Assembly (NCBI GenBank): GCA_963974125.1
Contig: CAXBCH010000002.1
Location: 131,864-195,863, forward strand
Length of the DNA stretch: 64,000 nt
Origin: Haliea sp963974125
GTDB taxonomy: Bacteria > Pseudomonadota > Gammaproteobacteria > Pseudomonadales > Halieaceae
Direction of reading: 5' to 3'
The notes under the pieces were generated by a model. That model made no database searches. It worked only from the letters and a program-made list of their open reading frames with translations, and was not told the DNA's origin. The position numbers and the translations under genes were made by a program. Position 1 is the first letter of the stretch, and the number at the start of each line of letters is the position of its first letter. Shown in pieces: positions 17,091 to 26,116 of the stretch.

Positions 17091-17812
17091 GTCCGCACCA
17101 CCTCCCGCCACAGCACCTTGCCGCCGCTGGCGCCGGCGATCGCCTCCAGTTGGGCCTCATGGGCGGCCAGGTCTTCGGCACTGGCCCTGGGCACGACCAG
17201 CGCCGGTCGCTGGGCCGGCAAGCGCCGGATGCCCTCGCTGCGGCCATTGCCGTCGCTCTCTCCCGGCCCGTGATCCGCCAACTGGAAGGCGGTCTGGCCT
17301 CCCGTCATTGCCAGATACACGTCGGCCAGGATCTCGGCATCCAGCAGAGCCCCGTGCAGGTCGCGCTGGGAGTTGTCCACGGTGTAACGGTTGCAGAGCG
17401 CGTCCAGGTTGTTGCGCTGTCCCGGGTGTCGGGCCCGGGCCATGACCAGCGTGTCGGTCACCGGGCACAGGACGTCAAGGCCCGGATGGCGTTCATCGAG
17501 TCGCCGCAGTTCCGCGTCCAGGAAGCCGATGTCGAAAGGGGCATTGTGTATCACCAGCTCGGCACCGCGCACGAAATCGAGGAATTCCGCGGCTACCTGC
17601 GCAAACAGGGGCTTGTCGGCGAGGAATTCACTGGTGATGCCATGCACTTCGATGGCGCCCTGGTCAATGTCGCGCTGGGGATTGATATAGCGGTGGAAGT
17701 GGTTCCCGGTCAGGCGCCGGTTCACCAGTTCGACACAGCCGATTTCAATGATCCGGTGGCCCTGGTTGACCTCCAGGCCGGTCGTTTCCGTATCCAGTAC
17801 AATCAGTCTCAC
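17087..17812 (-). CDS. dnaQ: DNA polymerase III epsilon subunit (3'-5' exonuclease)
   Basis: 241 aa. Proofreading exonuclease of the replicative polymerase. DEDDh motifs are visible: Exo I VLDTETTGLE at residues 5-14, Exo II VIHNAPFDIGFLDAEL, and Exo III LDALCNRYTVDNSQRDLHGALLDAEILADVYL with its histidine. The C-terminal 50 residues form the variable polymerase-binding tail. It lies 24 bp after rnhA on the same strand. In E. coli the two genes are divergent, so the arrangement here differs although the neighbourhood is the same. Confidence 0.96.
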   Translation of the reverse strand: MRLIVLDTETTGLEVNQGHRIIEIGCVELVNRRLTGNHFHRYINPQRDIDQGAIEVHGITSEFLADKPLFAQVAAEFLDFVRGAELVIHNAPFDIGFLDAELRRLDERHPGLDVLCPVTDTLVMARARHPGQRNNLDALCNRYTVDNSQRDLHGALLDAEILADVYLAMTGGQTAFQLADHGPGESDGNGRSEGIRRLPAQRPALVVPRASAEDLAAHEAQLEAIAGASGGKVLWREVVRT

Positions 17813-17836
17813 AGGCGCTCCTCGTTGTCGCCGGGC

Positions 17837-18268
17837 CTACAGTTCATCGATGCCCCTGTTGGCCAGCTGGTCGGCAATGTCGTTCTCCCGATGGCCACTG
17901 TGGCCCTTGACCCAGTGCCACTTGATCCGGTGACGCTGGCTCTGCGCATCCAGCGCCTGCCACAGGTCGACATTCTTGACCGGTAGCCTTGAAGCCGTTT
18001 TCCAGCCCTTCTGTTTCCAGTTCGGCAGCCACCTGGTGATGCCGTCGCGCACATAGGCGGAATCGGTGGTCAGCGTGACCTCGCAGGGTTCCTTCAGGGC
18101 CCGCAGGGACTCGATAGCCGCCTGCAATTCCATGCGGTTGTTGGTGGTGTGGGCTTCACCGCCAAAGAGTTGCCGCTCGCGCCCATTGCAGCGCAGCAGT
18201 GCGCCCCAGCCACCCGGTCCGGGATTGCCGCGGCAGGCGCCATCGGTAAAGATCTCCACCTGCTTCAC
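17837..18268 (-). CDS. rnhA: Ribonuclease HI
   Basis: 143 aa. Removes RNA from RNA-DNA hybrids. The four catalytic acidic residues sit in EIFTDGACRGNPGPGGWG (Asp near residue 9), NNRMELQAAIESL, TDSAYVRDG and GHSGHRENDIADQLA. The basic handle region KQKGWKTASRLPVKNVDLW is present, so this is the E. coli-like type. It overlaps the upstream methyltransferase by 4 bp (ATGA). Confidence 0.96.
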   Translation of the reverse strand: MKQVEIFTDGACRGNPGPGGWGALLRCNGRERQLFGGEAHTTNNRMELQAAIESLRALKEPCEVTLTTDSAYVRDGITRWLPNWKQKGWKTASRLPVKNVDLWQALDAQSQRHRIKWHWVKGHSGHRENDIADQLANRGIDEL

Positions 18269-19023
18269 GCGGCGTGATCACCCTGGCGCGGTGTTGGTGC
18301 CGGGTTCGGCACTGCCAGCCCGATCAGGCGGGCGCTGCGGCGGGCTCGCTGTACGGGCCGGGTGGCACCACCGACCTGCTTGATGGCGTGAATCAGATAG
18401 ACATCTCCCAGCGGCAAGCGGTGGCGTTCACTCCAGCGATTGACGGTGGCCGCCTGACGGCCGATCCGGCCTTCGCCCGGCACCGGCAGCGGGCTCAGGT
18501 AGCGGGCGGACTCCGCCTCGCAACCGAGCAGCCGCAGCCAGTCCAGCAGGCGGGTACAGCCCACCGGCCGGTGGTTCTGCCACAGCGGGTTGCCACCCAG
18601 TCCCCGCAGGCGATGCACTGCTCCCAGCAGGCTCCAGGGATTGAAGCCAATCAGCAGTAGCTGGCCGTTGGGCGTCAGGACCCGCTGCAACTCGCGCAGT
18701 ACCTGGTGCGGCTGCGAGGTGAAGTCCAGGCAGTGATGGGCAACGACCACGTCGACGCTGTCACTCTCCAGGGGCAGCTCATCGTGCTCTGCAACAACGG
18801 TTACACCGTGGCCGGGGCGCGGCGCGGCATAGGCTCGATGGCGAATCCGGCTGTTGCCAAACAGGGGCTGCTGGCGAACATGGCCGACCTGGAGCAGATG
18901 GTAGCCGAAGGCGGTCTCCAGTATGGGCTCGAGGGCGGCCTGCACGGCAGCCTGCAGATTACTGCCCGCCGCAGTTGCATACCAGGATTCCAGTTCGTCG
19001 GAAATGTCGCTACACTCGCCCAT
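18265..19023 (-). CDS. YafS-like SAM-dependent methyltransferase
   Basis: About 252 aa from ATG 19023 (MGECSDISDELESWYAT). Class I methyltransferase fold of the Methyltransf_11 type: GYHLLQVGHV region, acidic turn VAEHDELPLESDSVDVVVAHHCLDF, and NGQLLLIGFNPWSLLG. Position directly before rnhA-dnaQ and opposite gloB-mltD is the same as for E. coli yafS, whose substrate is unknown. An upstream in-frame start 13 codons earlier exists. It is divergent from gloB with about 80 bp between starts. Confidence 0.8.
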   Translation of the reverse strand: MGECSDISDELESWYATAAGSNLQAAVQAALEPILETAFGYHLLQVGHVRQQPLFGNSRIRHRAYAAPRPGHGVTVVAEHDELPLESDSVDVVVAHHCLDFTSQPHQVLRELQRVLTPNGQLLLIGFNPWSLLGAVHRLRGLGGNPLWQNHRPVGCTRLLDWLRLLGCEAESARYLSPLPVPGEGRIGRQAATVNRWSERHRLPLGDVYLIHAIKQVGGATRPVQRARRSARLIGLAVPNPAPTPRQGDHAA

Positions 19024-19104
19024 TGTCTCCAGCGGCCGGCTACCGGCTCGTTGTGTGTCCAAGCGGCCATGTTACTGCATTTCAGGGGGTTTTGAACGTT
19101 ATCC

Positions 19105-19887
19105 ATGCTGGCAATCGAAGCAGTACCGGCCTTTAGCGACAATTATATCTGGCTCCTGCGCGACAGCGGCGGCCGGCGCTGCTTTGTGGTCGATCCCGGC
19201 GACGCCGCCCCCGTGCTGGCGGTGCTGGCGCGGGACCAGCTTGAGCTCGCTGGCGTCCTGATCACCCATCACCACTTCGACCATGTCGGCGGCCTGCCGG
19301 ATCTGATCGCCCACAGTGATCCCGTGGTCTATGGCCCCCGCAATCCGGCTATCGCCGGCATCACCCAGCCGCTGCAAGCTGGCGCCAGCGTCACGGTGCT
19401 GGGCCATGAGTTCACGGTCATGGCGGTGCCCGGACATACGCTGGATCACATTGTCTATTACCATGCCGGCAGCGATCGGCAGCCACCCCTGCTGTTCTGC
19501 GGCGATACCCTCTTTGCCGGGGGTTGTGGGCGCATCTTAGAGGGCACGGCCCCGCAGATGTACGCTTCGCTGGCTGCCCTCGCTGCCCTGCCCGGCGACA
19601 CCCGCGTGTACTGTGCCCACGAATACACCCAGGCCAACCTGCGCTTTGCGCGGGCGGCAGAACCCGACAACAAAGACCTCATCCGGCGCGAGGCGGAAGT
19701 CGCTGCCACACGGGAACGTGGTGCTCCCACGGTACCCTCGGAGCTGGCGCTGGAACTGGCCACCAACCCGTTCCTGCGCTGCGAGGAGCCCGCTCTTGTG
19801 GCTGCACTTCGACGCCAGGGAAAATGGCAGGGGGAGAAGCCTGCAGAGGTCTTTGCCGCCCTTCGATCCTGGAAGGACGAATTTTGA
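19105..19887 (+). CDS. gloB: Hydroxyacylglutathione hydrolase (glyoxalase II)
   Basis: 260 aa metallo-beta-lactamase fold enzyme that hydrolyses S-lactoylglutathione in methylglyoxal detoxification. The binuclear metal motif is ITHHHFDHVGG (about residues 53-63), with further ligands in VPGHTLDH and FCGDTLFAGGCGRI and the glyoxalase II C-terminal domain (HEYTQANLRFA...). Begins MLAIEAVPAFSDNYIW as usual. Its stop codon TGA overlaps the presumed TTG start of mltD. Confidence 0.95.
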   Translation: MLAIEAVPAFSDNYIWLLRDSGGRRCFVVDPGDAAPVLAVLARDQLELAGVLITHHHFDHVGGLPDLIAHSDPVVYGPRNPAIAGITQPLQAGASVTVLGHEFTVMAVPGHTLDHIVYYHAGSDRQPPLLFCGDTLFAGGCGRILEGTAPQMYASLAALAALPGDTRVYCAHEYTQANLRFARAAEPDNKDLIRREAEVAATRERGAPTVPSELALELATNPFLRCEEPALVAALRRQGKWQGEKPAEVFAALRSWKDEF

Positions 19888-21263
19888 TTTTTTCAAATAT
19901 AAACAATTACTTATATAAACTACTGCTAGTAATTTCTAGTTTTTTCGCGATCGCCGGGTGCCAGGTCCTGCCCTCCGGTGATGCCGTTGACAGCGCCCGG
20001 GAGACGACAGCGACCAGCCAGGTGCAGCAACGTTCAGGCAAAGGCGCCCCGGGTCCCCGTGCCCTGCGCTCCCCGACACCGGAGCAGATTGATCCCGACG
20101 ACCTGTGGGCACGCCTGCGCAGCGGCATGCAGTGGGACATACCCGACAACCGCCAGGTGCGGGAAGCCAGGGCCCATTACCTGGCGCAGGAGCGCTATTT
20201 CGACACCATCACCGAGCGCGGGGCACTCTACCTCCACTATATCGTGGAGGAAATCGAGCGCCGCGACATGCCCCTGGAACTCGCTCTGCTACCCCTGGTG
20301 GAAAGCGCTCTCGATCCCTTTGCCCTTTCCTCGCAGCAGGCGATGGGCCTGTGGCAGATCATGCCTGCAACCGGTCGCAATCTGGGGCTCGACAGCGACT
20401 GGTGGTACGACGGCCGCCGCGACCTGCGGCAATCCACCGCCGCGGCTCTGGACTACCTGCAGTACCTGCACGACAACCTGGATGGTGACTGGCTGCTCGC
20501 CGTCGCTGCCTATAATGGAGGGGTGGGCCGTGTTGGCCGGGCGATCATGGGCAACAGCGCCCACGGTCGACGTACCGATTTCTGGTCCCTGCCGCTGCCG
20601 GCGGAAACCCGCAACTACGTCCCTCGCCTGTTGGCACTCAGCAGCCTTGTCGGGGAGCCGGATGCCTGGGAACTGGCGCTGCCGCCACTGGCCAACGCGC
20701 CCGCGTTTGTGCCCGTGCCTACCGGCGGCCAGATTGAGCTGGCGCGGGCGGCGGAGCTGGCCGATGTCGACCTGCCTGTGCTGCAGGCACTCAACCCCGG
20801 CCACCTGCGCTGGGCCACGTCTCCCGGCGTCACCGAGCTGCTGCTGCCGCCGGAAAGGGCCGACATGTTCCGCGCACGTCTCGCCTCCCTCAGCCCAGAC
20901 GAGCGGGTCAGCTGGCAGCACTACCGGGTCAAACGCGGCGATTCACTGTCGCGGATAGCCCGGACATTCAGTACCCGGGTCGACCTGTTGCGGGAAGCCA
21001 ACGACATCCAGGGCAGCCTGATCCGCGAAGGGTCGACCCTGCTGATTCCCCGGGGGGATTACACAGCTGCTGCGCTCGCTGCCAACAGTGGCCCTGCTCA
21101 GATCGAACCCCGGGACTACAAAGTCCGCCGCGGAGATTCCCTGTATCGTATTGCCCGGCGCTTCAAGGTCAAGGTTGAGGACCTCATCGCCTGGAATGCG
21201 CTCAATCCTCGGGGCACGATCTATCCGGGCCAGCAGTTGACCATGTATGTCCGCGGCGGCTGA
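19884..21263 (+). CDS. mltD: Membrane-bound lytic murein transglycosylase D (lipoprotein)
   Basis: 459 aa. Cleaves peptidoglycan glycan strands in the periplasm. A lipoprotein signal ends in the lipobox IAGC with Cys26. The SLT domain has the catalytic Glu in LLPLVESALDPFALSSQQAMGLWQIMP and the AYNGGVGRV segment. Two LysM repeats close the protein (HYRVKRGDSLSRIARTF and DYKVRRGDSLYRIARRF). I assign TTG at 19884, overlapping the gloB stop, with AAGGA 6 nt upstream; it gives a proper signal peptide and a family-typical length. The signal-peptide codons are unusually AT-rich compared with the rest of the gene. Confidence 0.9.
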   Translation: MIFSNINNYLYKLLLVISSFFAIAGCQVLPSGDAVDSARETTATSQVQQRSGKGAPGPRALRSPTPEQIDPDDLWARLRSGMQWDIPDNRQVREARAHYLAQERYFDTITERGALYLHYIVEEIERRDMPLELALLPLVESALDPFALSSQQAMGLWQIMPATGRNLGLDSDWWYDGRRDLRQSTAAALDYLQYLHDNLDGDWLLAVAAYNGGVGRVGRAIMGNSAHGRRTDFWSLPLPAETRNYVPRLLALSSLVGEPDAWELALPPLANAPAFVPVPTGGQIELARAAELADVDLPVLQALNPGHLRWATSPGVTELLLPPERADMFRARLASLSPDERVSWQHYRVKRGDSLSRIARTFSTRVDLLREANDIQGSLIREGSTLLIPRGDYTAAALAANSGPAQIEPRDYKVRRGDSLYRIARRFKVKVEDLIAWNALNPRGTIYPGQQLTMYVRGG

Positions 21264-22398
21264 TCCCGGCGCCGCGAACATTTGCGAGACTCCGTTCGGA
21301 CCGTTCCAGCTGCAACGTTATCCCGCCCGCAAACAGGAGCTGTTGCGGGCCTGGTGCGGGGCCGACTTGTTGTTGCTGGATACGGCTGCCGAACAAGCCC
21401 TGCCGGGATCCACGCTCATTGTCAACGACGACTACGGTGCCCTGTCCCTGCCCCTGATCGCCGCGGGTGCTGCCTGCACCCTGTGGACGGATTCTGCCCT
21501 TGCAGCCCGCGCGCTGGCGGAGAATGCCCGAACCAACAACAGCCCGGCGCCGGCGCTGGTCTGGAGTACCGACCTCCCCCCCGCGGGCGCGGCACTGGCA
21601 CTGCTGCGGATCCCGAAGCAGAAAGCGCTGCTGGAATACCAGCTGGCACAGCTTGCCCGGGTCCTGCCCGCCGGGGCCACGTTGCTGGCGGCGGGAATGG
21701 ACAAGCACCTGCCTGCCGGGGTGGACAGTCTCATCAGCCGCTACATCGGCCCCTGCGACAGACTGCGCGGGCGCTACAAGGCCCATGCCTGGCGGGCGCA
21801 ACGCGGAGCGCAGGCGGCAGGGACCATGCCTGAGCCCCTCAGCAGTTACTTCTGCGAGCCGCTGGGTGCCGCGCTGCGTTCTCTGCCCAATGTCTTCAGC
21901 CGTGAGGGTCTCGACCCTGGCACTCGCCTCCTGCTGCAACAACTGTCGCAACTGCAGCCGGCAGCGAGAGCCGTAGACCTCGCCTGCGGCAACGGTGTCA
22001 TCGGCCTGTGCGCCCTGCAGCTCGGCCTGGCCCGGGAACTGTGGTTTTGCGATGAGTCCGCCCACGCCATCGCCTCTGCACGACTCAACCTCGAAACTGT
22101 GCTGCCGGAGCGGGTGCCGGAAACCCATTTCCTCCACGGCGACGGCCTCCGGGACTGGAAGGCTGCCGCACCCGACCTTGTCCTGTGCAATCCACCGTTC
22201 CATCTCCAGCATACAGTGGATGACTATGCCGGCAGGCGCCTGCTCAGCCAGGCGGCGGCGGTGCTGGCCCCGGGCGGCCAGCTGTGCCTGGTCGCCAATC
22301 GCCACCTCGACTACCGGCGCACACTGGAACATGGCTTCCGCCAGCAGCGGGTCCTCGCCCAGGACCGCAGGTTTCGCATCTACCTGGCCAGCCGCTAG
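21247..22398 (+). CDS. rlmG: 23S rRNA G1835-type N2-methyltransferase (RlmG/RsmC family)
   Basis: 383 aa, two methyltransferase-like halves as in RlmG and RsmC. The N-terminal half begins FGPFQLQRYPARKQELLRAW and includes VNDDYGALSLPLIAAG, resembling RlmG. The catalytic C-terminal half has motif I AVDLACGNGVIGL and the exocyclic-amine motif LVLCNPPFH. RlmG methylates G1835 of 23S rRNA; RsmC, a paralog, methylates 16S G1207. Length and N-terminus favour RlmG. The start lies 17 bp inside the end of mltD. Confidence 0.8.
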   Translation: MSAAADPGAANICETPFGPFQLQRYPARKQELLRAWCGADLLLLDTAAEQALPGSTLIVNDDYGALSLPLIAAGAACTLWTDSALAARALAENARTNNSPAPALVWSTDLPPAGAALALLRIPKQKALLEYQLAQLARVLPAGATLLAAGMDKHLPAGVDSLISRYIGPCDRLRGRYKAHAWRAQRGAQAAGTMPEPLSSYFCEPLGAALRSLPNVFSREGLDPGTRLLLQQLSQLQPAARAVDLACGNGVIGLCALQLGLARELWFCDESAHAIASARLNLETVLPERVPETHFLHGDGLRDWKAAAPDLVLCNPPFHLQHTVDDYAGRRLLSQAAAVLAPGGQLCLVANRHLDYRRTLEHGFRQQRVLAQDRRFRIYLASR

Positions 22399-22526
22399 GC
22401 CCGGGTATGATTTGTTGGCCGGCACCGGGATGATTGCCGCTCAAGACTGGTCCAGGCTCCCGGCATTGGTCCACCGGTTGCTAGAGTGGTGGCCTGACAA
22501 CCCCAGGCAGAAGCGGAGCGCCGGCC

Positions 22527-23396
22527 TTGAAATTTGTTCTCTCCACCTCATTCAGCAGTGTCGCCCACCTCACCCGGATAGCCCCGGTCGCCGACGAATA
22601 CGGCTGGGACGCGATGTCCTTCTCCGATCACGTCGTACACCCGGAGCAGATCAGCGAGCCCTATCCCTACACCGAAGACGGCAGCCGGCGCTGGGCCGCC
22701 TTCACCGACTGGCCCGACCCCTGGGTAGTGATCGGCGCCCTGGCCACCATTACCAGGCGTTTGCGCTTTACCAACAATATTTTCGTGTTGCCCATGCGCA
22801 ATCCCTTTCTGGTCGCCAAGGCCATCAGTACCGCGGCGATAGTGTCGGACAACCGGGTCACGCCGGCGTTCGGAGTGGGCTGGTCGGCGGATGAGTTTGC
22901 CCTGATGCAGCAGGATTTCCGCACCCGTGGCAAGCGCACCGACGAAATGCTGGAGATCATGCGCCTGCTGTGGACTGGCAAGATGGTGGAATATCACGGC
23001 CAGTTCTACCAGTTCGAGCGCCTGGAGATGAACCCCGCACCGACGGCACGCATTCCGATCTGGATCGGGGGGATTTCCGACCCCGCCATGCGCAGGGCTG
23101 CGCGCCTGGCCGACGGCTGGGTCACCGACCTGCAGCCCTCCAGTGAGATCATCGACAGCATCGCGCGCATTCAGCAGTGGCGGCGGGACTGTGGCCGGGA
23201 GGGCGAGCCCTTTGAAGTGATGGCAACACCCAATGATGCCTGGGATGCAGACGGCTACAAGCGCCTGGAAGATGCCGGCGTCACTCACATCCTGACCATG
23301 CCCTGGGCCTTCTATCACGGCGAAACGGGGGATGTAAACCTGAAAATCGACGGCGTGAAACGCTATGCCGACGAGGTTATCGCGTCGCTTTCCTGA
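22527..23396 (+). CDS. LLM-class (luciferase-like) F420/FMN-dependent oxidoreductase
   Basis: 289 aa TIM-barrel of the bacterial luciferase-like superfamily. Characteristic segments are WDAMSFSDHVVHPEQI near residue 30, RRLRFTNNIFVLPMRNPFLVAKAIST, FGVGWSADEFALM, and PIWIGGISDPAMRRAARLADGW. It resembles the TIGR03619 type of proteins often labelled F420-dependent, but FMN is equally possible in a gammaproteobacterium and the substrate is unknown. TTG start with GGAG 8 nt upstream. Its last 34 bp overlap the 3' end of the convergent addA-like gene. Confidence 0.8.
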   Translation: MKFVLSTSFSSVAHLTRIAPVADEYGWDAMSFSDHVVHPEQISEPYPYTEDGSRRWAAFTDWPDPWVVIGALATITRRLRFTNNIFVLPMRNPFLVAKAISTAAIVSDNRVTPAFGVGWSADEFALMQQDFRTRGKRTDEMLEIMRLLWTGKMVEYHGQFYQFERLEMNPAPTARIPIWIGGISDPAMRRAARLADGWVTDLQPSSEIIDSIARIQQWRRDCGREGEPFEVMATPNDAWDADGYKRLEDAGVTHILTMPWAFYHGETGDVNLKIDGVKRYADEVIASLS

Positions 23397-26116
23397 GCCG
23401 GCCCCTCCTCAACCCGATGCACCCGCGCCTGCGGCGCTACCGCGTCCCAGATGCTCGCCAGCAGGGCATCGACCGACGGCGCGCGCACGCCGCTGTCTGT
23501 CGCCGGGTCCGGTGCCAGCACCGCGCTCAGGGTCAGTGTGCGGATAGCACGGGTCGCGCCCACATAGAGCAGGCGCGCGTTCTCTACCCGGGACTTGTGG
23601 CGGCGGATACGCAGCAAGGTGTTGTAGACCCCGGGGCTGTCGCGCTCACTGTGATCGTCGGTCGCCAGCAAAAAGCGGCGCTCGCCGTCGGCGTCGGTGT
23701 AGTCGTCCCAGAGTAGCGCCGGGCGCTCGTCGGCCCGTGCCCGGCCCGCCAGTCCAGGCATGAACACATGGTCGAATTCCAGCCCCTTGGCCTTGTGCAG
23801 GGTCATCACCTGAACCCGGGCGGCTGCCTCTCCAGAGCGGGCATAAAGTCCCCCCAGGCGACGTTGCAGCCAGGGCAGGTCCAGTCCCCTGCCCTCGCTG
23901 TCGGCCTGTTCCAGCAACTGCAGGAAGCGATCGGCGTTGTGCAGGTCGGTCTCGGAGCCAGCACAGGCGGGCCCGCCCAGCTGTTCCCACAACAGCTCCA
24001 CCCAGACCCGCAATCCGCGTCGATCGCGGCGTTGGCGGCTCTCTGCCAGCGCCGCGGCCAGCGGAGCCACGCGCCGGCGTCCGTCGACACTGAGTTGCGC
24101 CAGCAGGGTCGGCGCCTGCAGCGCGCTGGCCACCGGCGCCGGGAATGGGGAGGTGCCAAACTGCGCCACCCGCAACAGGTCAGCCGGCTCCAGTCCACAC
24201 CAGGGTGCGCGCAGCAGTGCCATCCAGGCGACCCGGTCCGCCGGGTTCGCCAGCGCCCGGCACAGGGTAAACAGGTCCGCGACCACGGGATTGCGGGCAA
24301 GGCTGTCGATATCCTGGGCGTTATAGCTGATTCCAGCCCGGCGCAGGGCCGCCAGCACCGGTTGCAGCTGGGCGCGACTGCGCGCGAGCACAGCCACACT
24401 GGTGTCGGGCGCCCGGGCCAGGCTGGCGGCAATCCGTTCGCCAAGCAGCCCGGCCTCGCGCAGCGCGCCCGGACCCGGCTCGTCCGCAATCACTTCCAGT
24501 GCGACAGCGGGGCCCGCGGCAGCGGCGCGGGTGGCCACCGCAGGCGTGAAACGGACTTCGCCCCGGGCGATATCGTCGGTGGCCGGAAAGGCCTGGCGAA
24601 AGACGGCGTTGACCCAGTCGACGATACCCGCGCGGGAGCGGAAATTGCTCCCCAGCACCAGGTATTCCGGTATCACACCATTGAACCCCTCGTCCCTGGC
24701 GCGCAGGAACAGGCCCACGTTGGCATCGCGGAAACCATAAATTGACTGCATGCCGTCGCCCACCAGCAACAGGGTGTGGGGCCGCTCCGGCTGCTGGGCA
24801 TTGTGTTCACCCCAGCCGCGCGTCAGCCTTTGCAGCAGCCGATACTGGTTGATGGCGGTGTCCTGGAACTCATCGACCAGCAGATGTTCAAGGCGGTAAT
24901 CCAGGCGCAGGGCGAGATCCGTTGGCGCCTCATCCTCGCCCAGCGCCTGCAGGGCATAGAGGGCAATCTGGGTGTGGTCCACCTGTCCGCGCTGCTGGAA
25001 CACCAGCAGCAACTGGGCCGCCAGCACGGGCAGCACGTGAAACAGATGCAGCAGCAGTTGCCAGCCGTGGTCGTCGGGATCCGTCGCCGGCAGTACCGCG
25101 AGGTCCAGCAGATCCCGGCGCAGCGACTCCTCGCCGGCCAGACGGGCCAACAGGGCCTGCATGCGCTCTTTCCAGTCTCTTGCGGACTCCTCTCCCGCAG
25201 GGGCGCCTGCCGCAGGGACGCCTGCCGCAGGAAATCCCTGGCGCTTGTCTACCCGGCTGCGCCAGTGCCCGTCCGTTTTCAACAGCAATCGGGCGAGACC
25301 CCGCCAGGCGGGCAGCGAGGCCGTGCTCGTGGCGCTCAGGTCGCCGGGGGGCGGCTGGCCCAGCTGGGCTGCGGCGTAGGCGCGCAGCGCGTTCAGCTCC
25401 CCGGCAACCGGCATCAATGCCGCAACCAGCCGCCGCAGCCGGTCCCTGACCAGGTGCTCGAGAGTGTCGCGCAGCACTGCTTCCGCCCAGGCCGGATCGT
25501 GACGCAGGCTGACATAGTCCTGCCACTGTTCACGGCGCGCCAGCAGAGCCGACAGCAGTCCCTGCAGGCTCAGCCAATCGTTGCCAAAGTGCAGCAACAG
25601 GGCCTCGAGATCCGCGGCTACCGGATGCCCTTCCTCCAGCAGGCGGAACAGGCCGGCGACCGCTTCCTGGTAGAGCTCGCGGGCGTCATCCACGGCGCTG
25701 GCCTGGCCGCCAAAGCGGCTCAGTATCGGCATCTGCCGGGTCAGGGCGTGACAGAAACCATCGATGGTGCGAATGTTGAATCGAGCTGTATCACGCAACA
25801 ATTGCCAACCCTGTTGCCCGCCATGGGTCAGGGCCGCCTCTGCCAGCTCCCGGGTGCGCTGTTCGTGGCTGCCGGCAACCGGCTCCCCGGCCGCAGCGGC
25901 CGCCAGGGCGGCGACAACCCGGTCACGCATTTCCGCCGCAGCCTTGCGGGTAAAGGTAATTGCCAGCACCTGCTCCGGCTGTGCAACCCTCGACAACAGC
26001 GCCAGATAGCGCTGAATCAGCAACTCGGTCTTGCCGGAACCCGCGGGTGCGCTGACACAGAAGCTGCCGGTGGTGTCCAGTGCCCGCTCTCGCTGCCAGG
26101 CATCGCTGATGGTCAT
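23363..26116 (-). CDS. AddA-like UvrD-family helicase (double-strand break repair)
   Basis: 917 aa superfamily 1 helicase. Motifs: Walker A VSAPAGSGKTELLIQRY (residues 21-37), ITFTRKAAAEMRDRV, DEFQDTAINQYRLL, LVGDGMQSIYGFRDAN, VMTLHKAKGLEFDHVFMPGL and RLLYVGATRAIRTL. It lacks the C-terminal PD-(D/E)XK nuclease of B. subtilis AddA (about 1230 aa), so the nuclease would be provided only by its partner. ATG at 26116 overlaps the stop of the partner gene (ATGA). A short in-frame 15-bp repeat near 25193-25232 encodes an Ala-Gly-Pro-rich linker. Confidence 0.85.
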   Translation of the reverse strand: MTISDAWQRERALDTTGSFCVSAPAGSGKTELLIQRYLALLSRVAQPEQVLAITFTRKAAAEMRDRVVAALAAAAAGEPVAGSHEQRTRELAEAALTHGGQQGWQLLRDTARFNIRTIDGFCHALTRQMPILSRFGGQASAVDDARELYQEAVAGLFRLLEEGHPVAADLEALLLHFGNDWLSLQGLLSALLARREQWQDYVSLRHDPAWAEAVLRDTLEHLVRDRLRRLVAALMPVAGELNALRAYAAAQLGQPPPGDLSATSTASLPAWRGLARLLLKTDGHWRSRVDKRQGFPAAGVPAAGAPAGEESARDWKERMQALLARLAGEESLRRDLLDLAVLPATDPDDHGWQLLLHLFHVLPVLAAQLLLVFQQRGQVDHTQIALYALQALGEDEAPTDLALRLDYRLEHLLVDEFQDTAINQYRLLQRLTRGWGEHNAQQPERPHTLLLVGDGMQSIYGFRDANVGLFLRARDEGFNGVIPEYLVLGSNFRSRAGIVDWVNAVFRQAFPATDDIARGEVRFTPAVATRAAAAGPAVALEVIADEPGPGALREAGLLGERIAASLARAPDTSVAVLARSRAQLQPVLAALRRAGISYNAQDIDSLARNPVVADLFTLCRALANPADRVAWMALLRAPWCGLEPADLLRVAQFGTSPFPAPVASALQAPTLLAQLSVDGRRRVAPLAAALAESRQRRDRRGLRVWVELLWEQLGGPACAGSETDLHNADRFLQLLEQADSEGRGLDLPWLQRRLGGLYARSGEAAARVQVMTLHKAKGLEFDHVFMPGLAGRARADERPALLWDDYTDADGERRFLLATDDHSERDSPGVYNTLLRIRRHKSRVENARLLYVGATRAIRTLTLSAVLAPDPATDSGVRAPSVDALLASIWDAVAPQARVHRVEEGPAQESDAITSSA

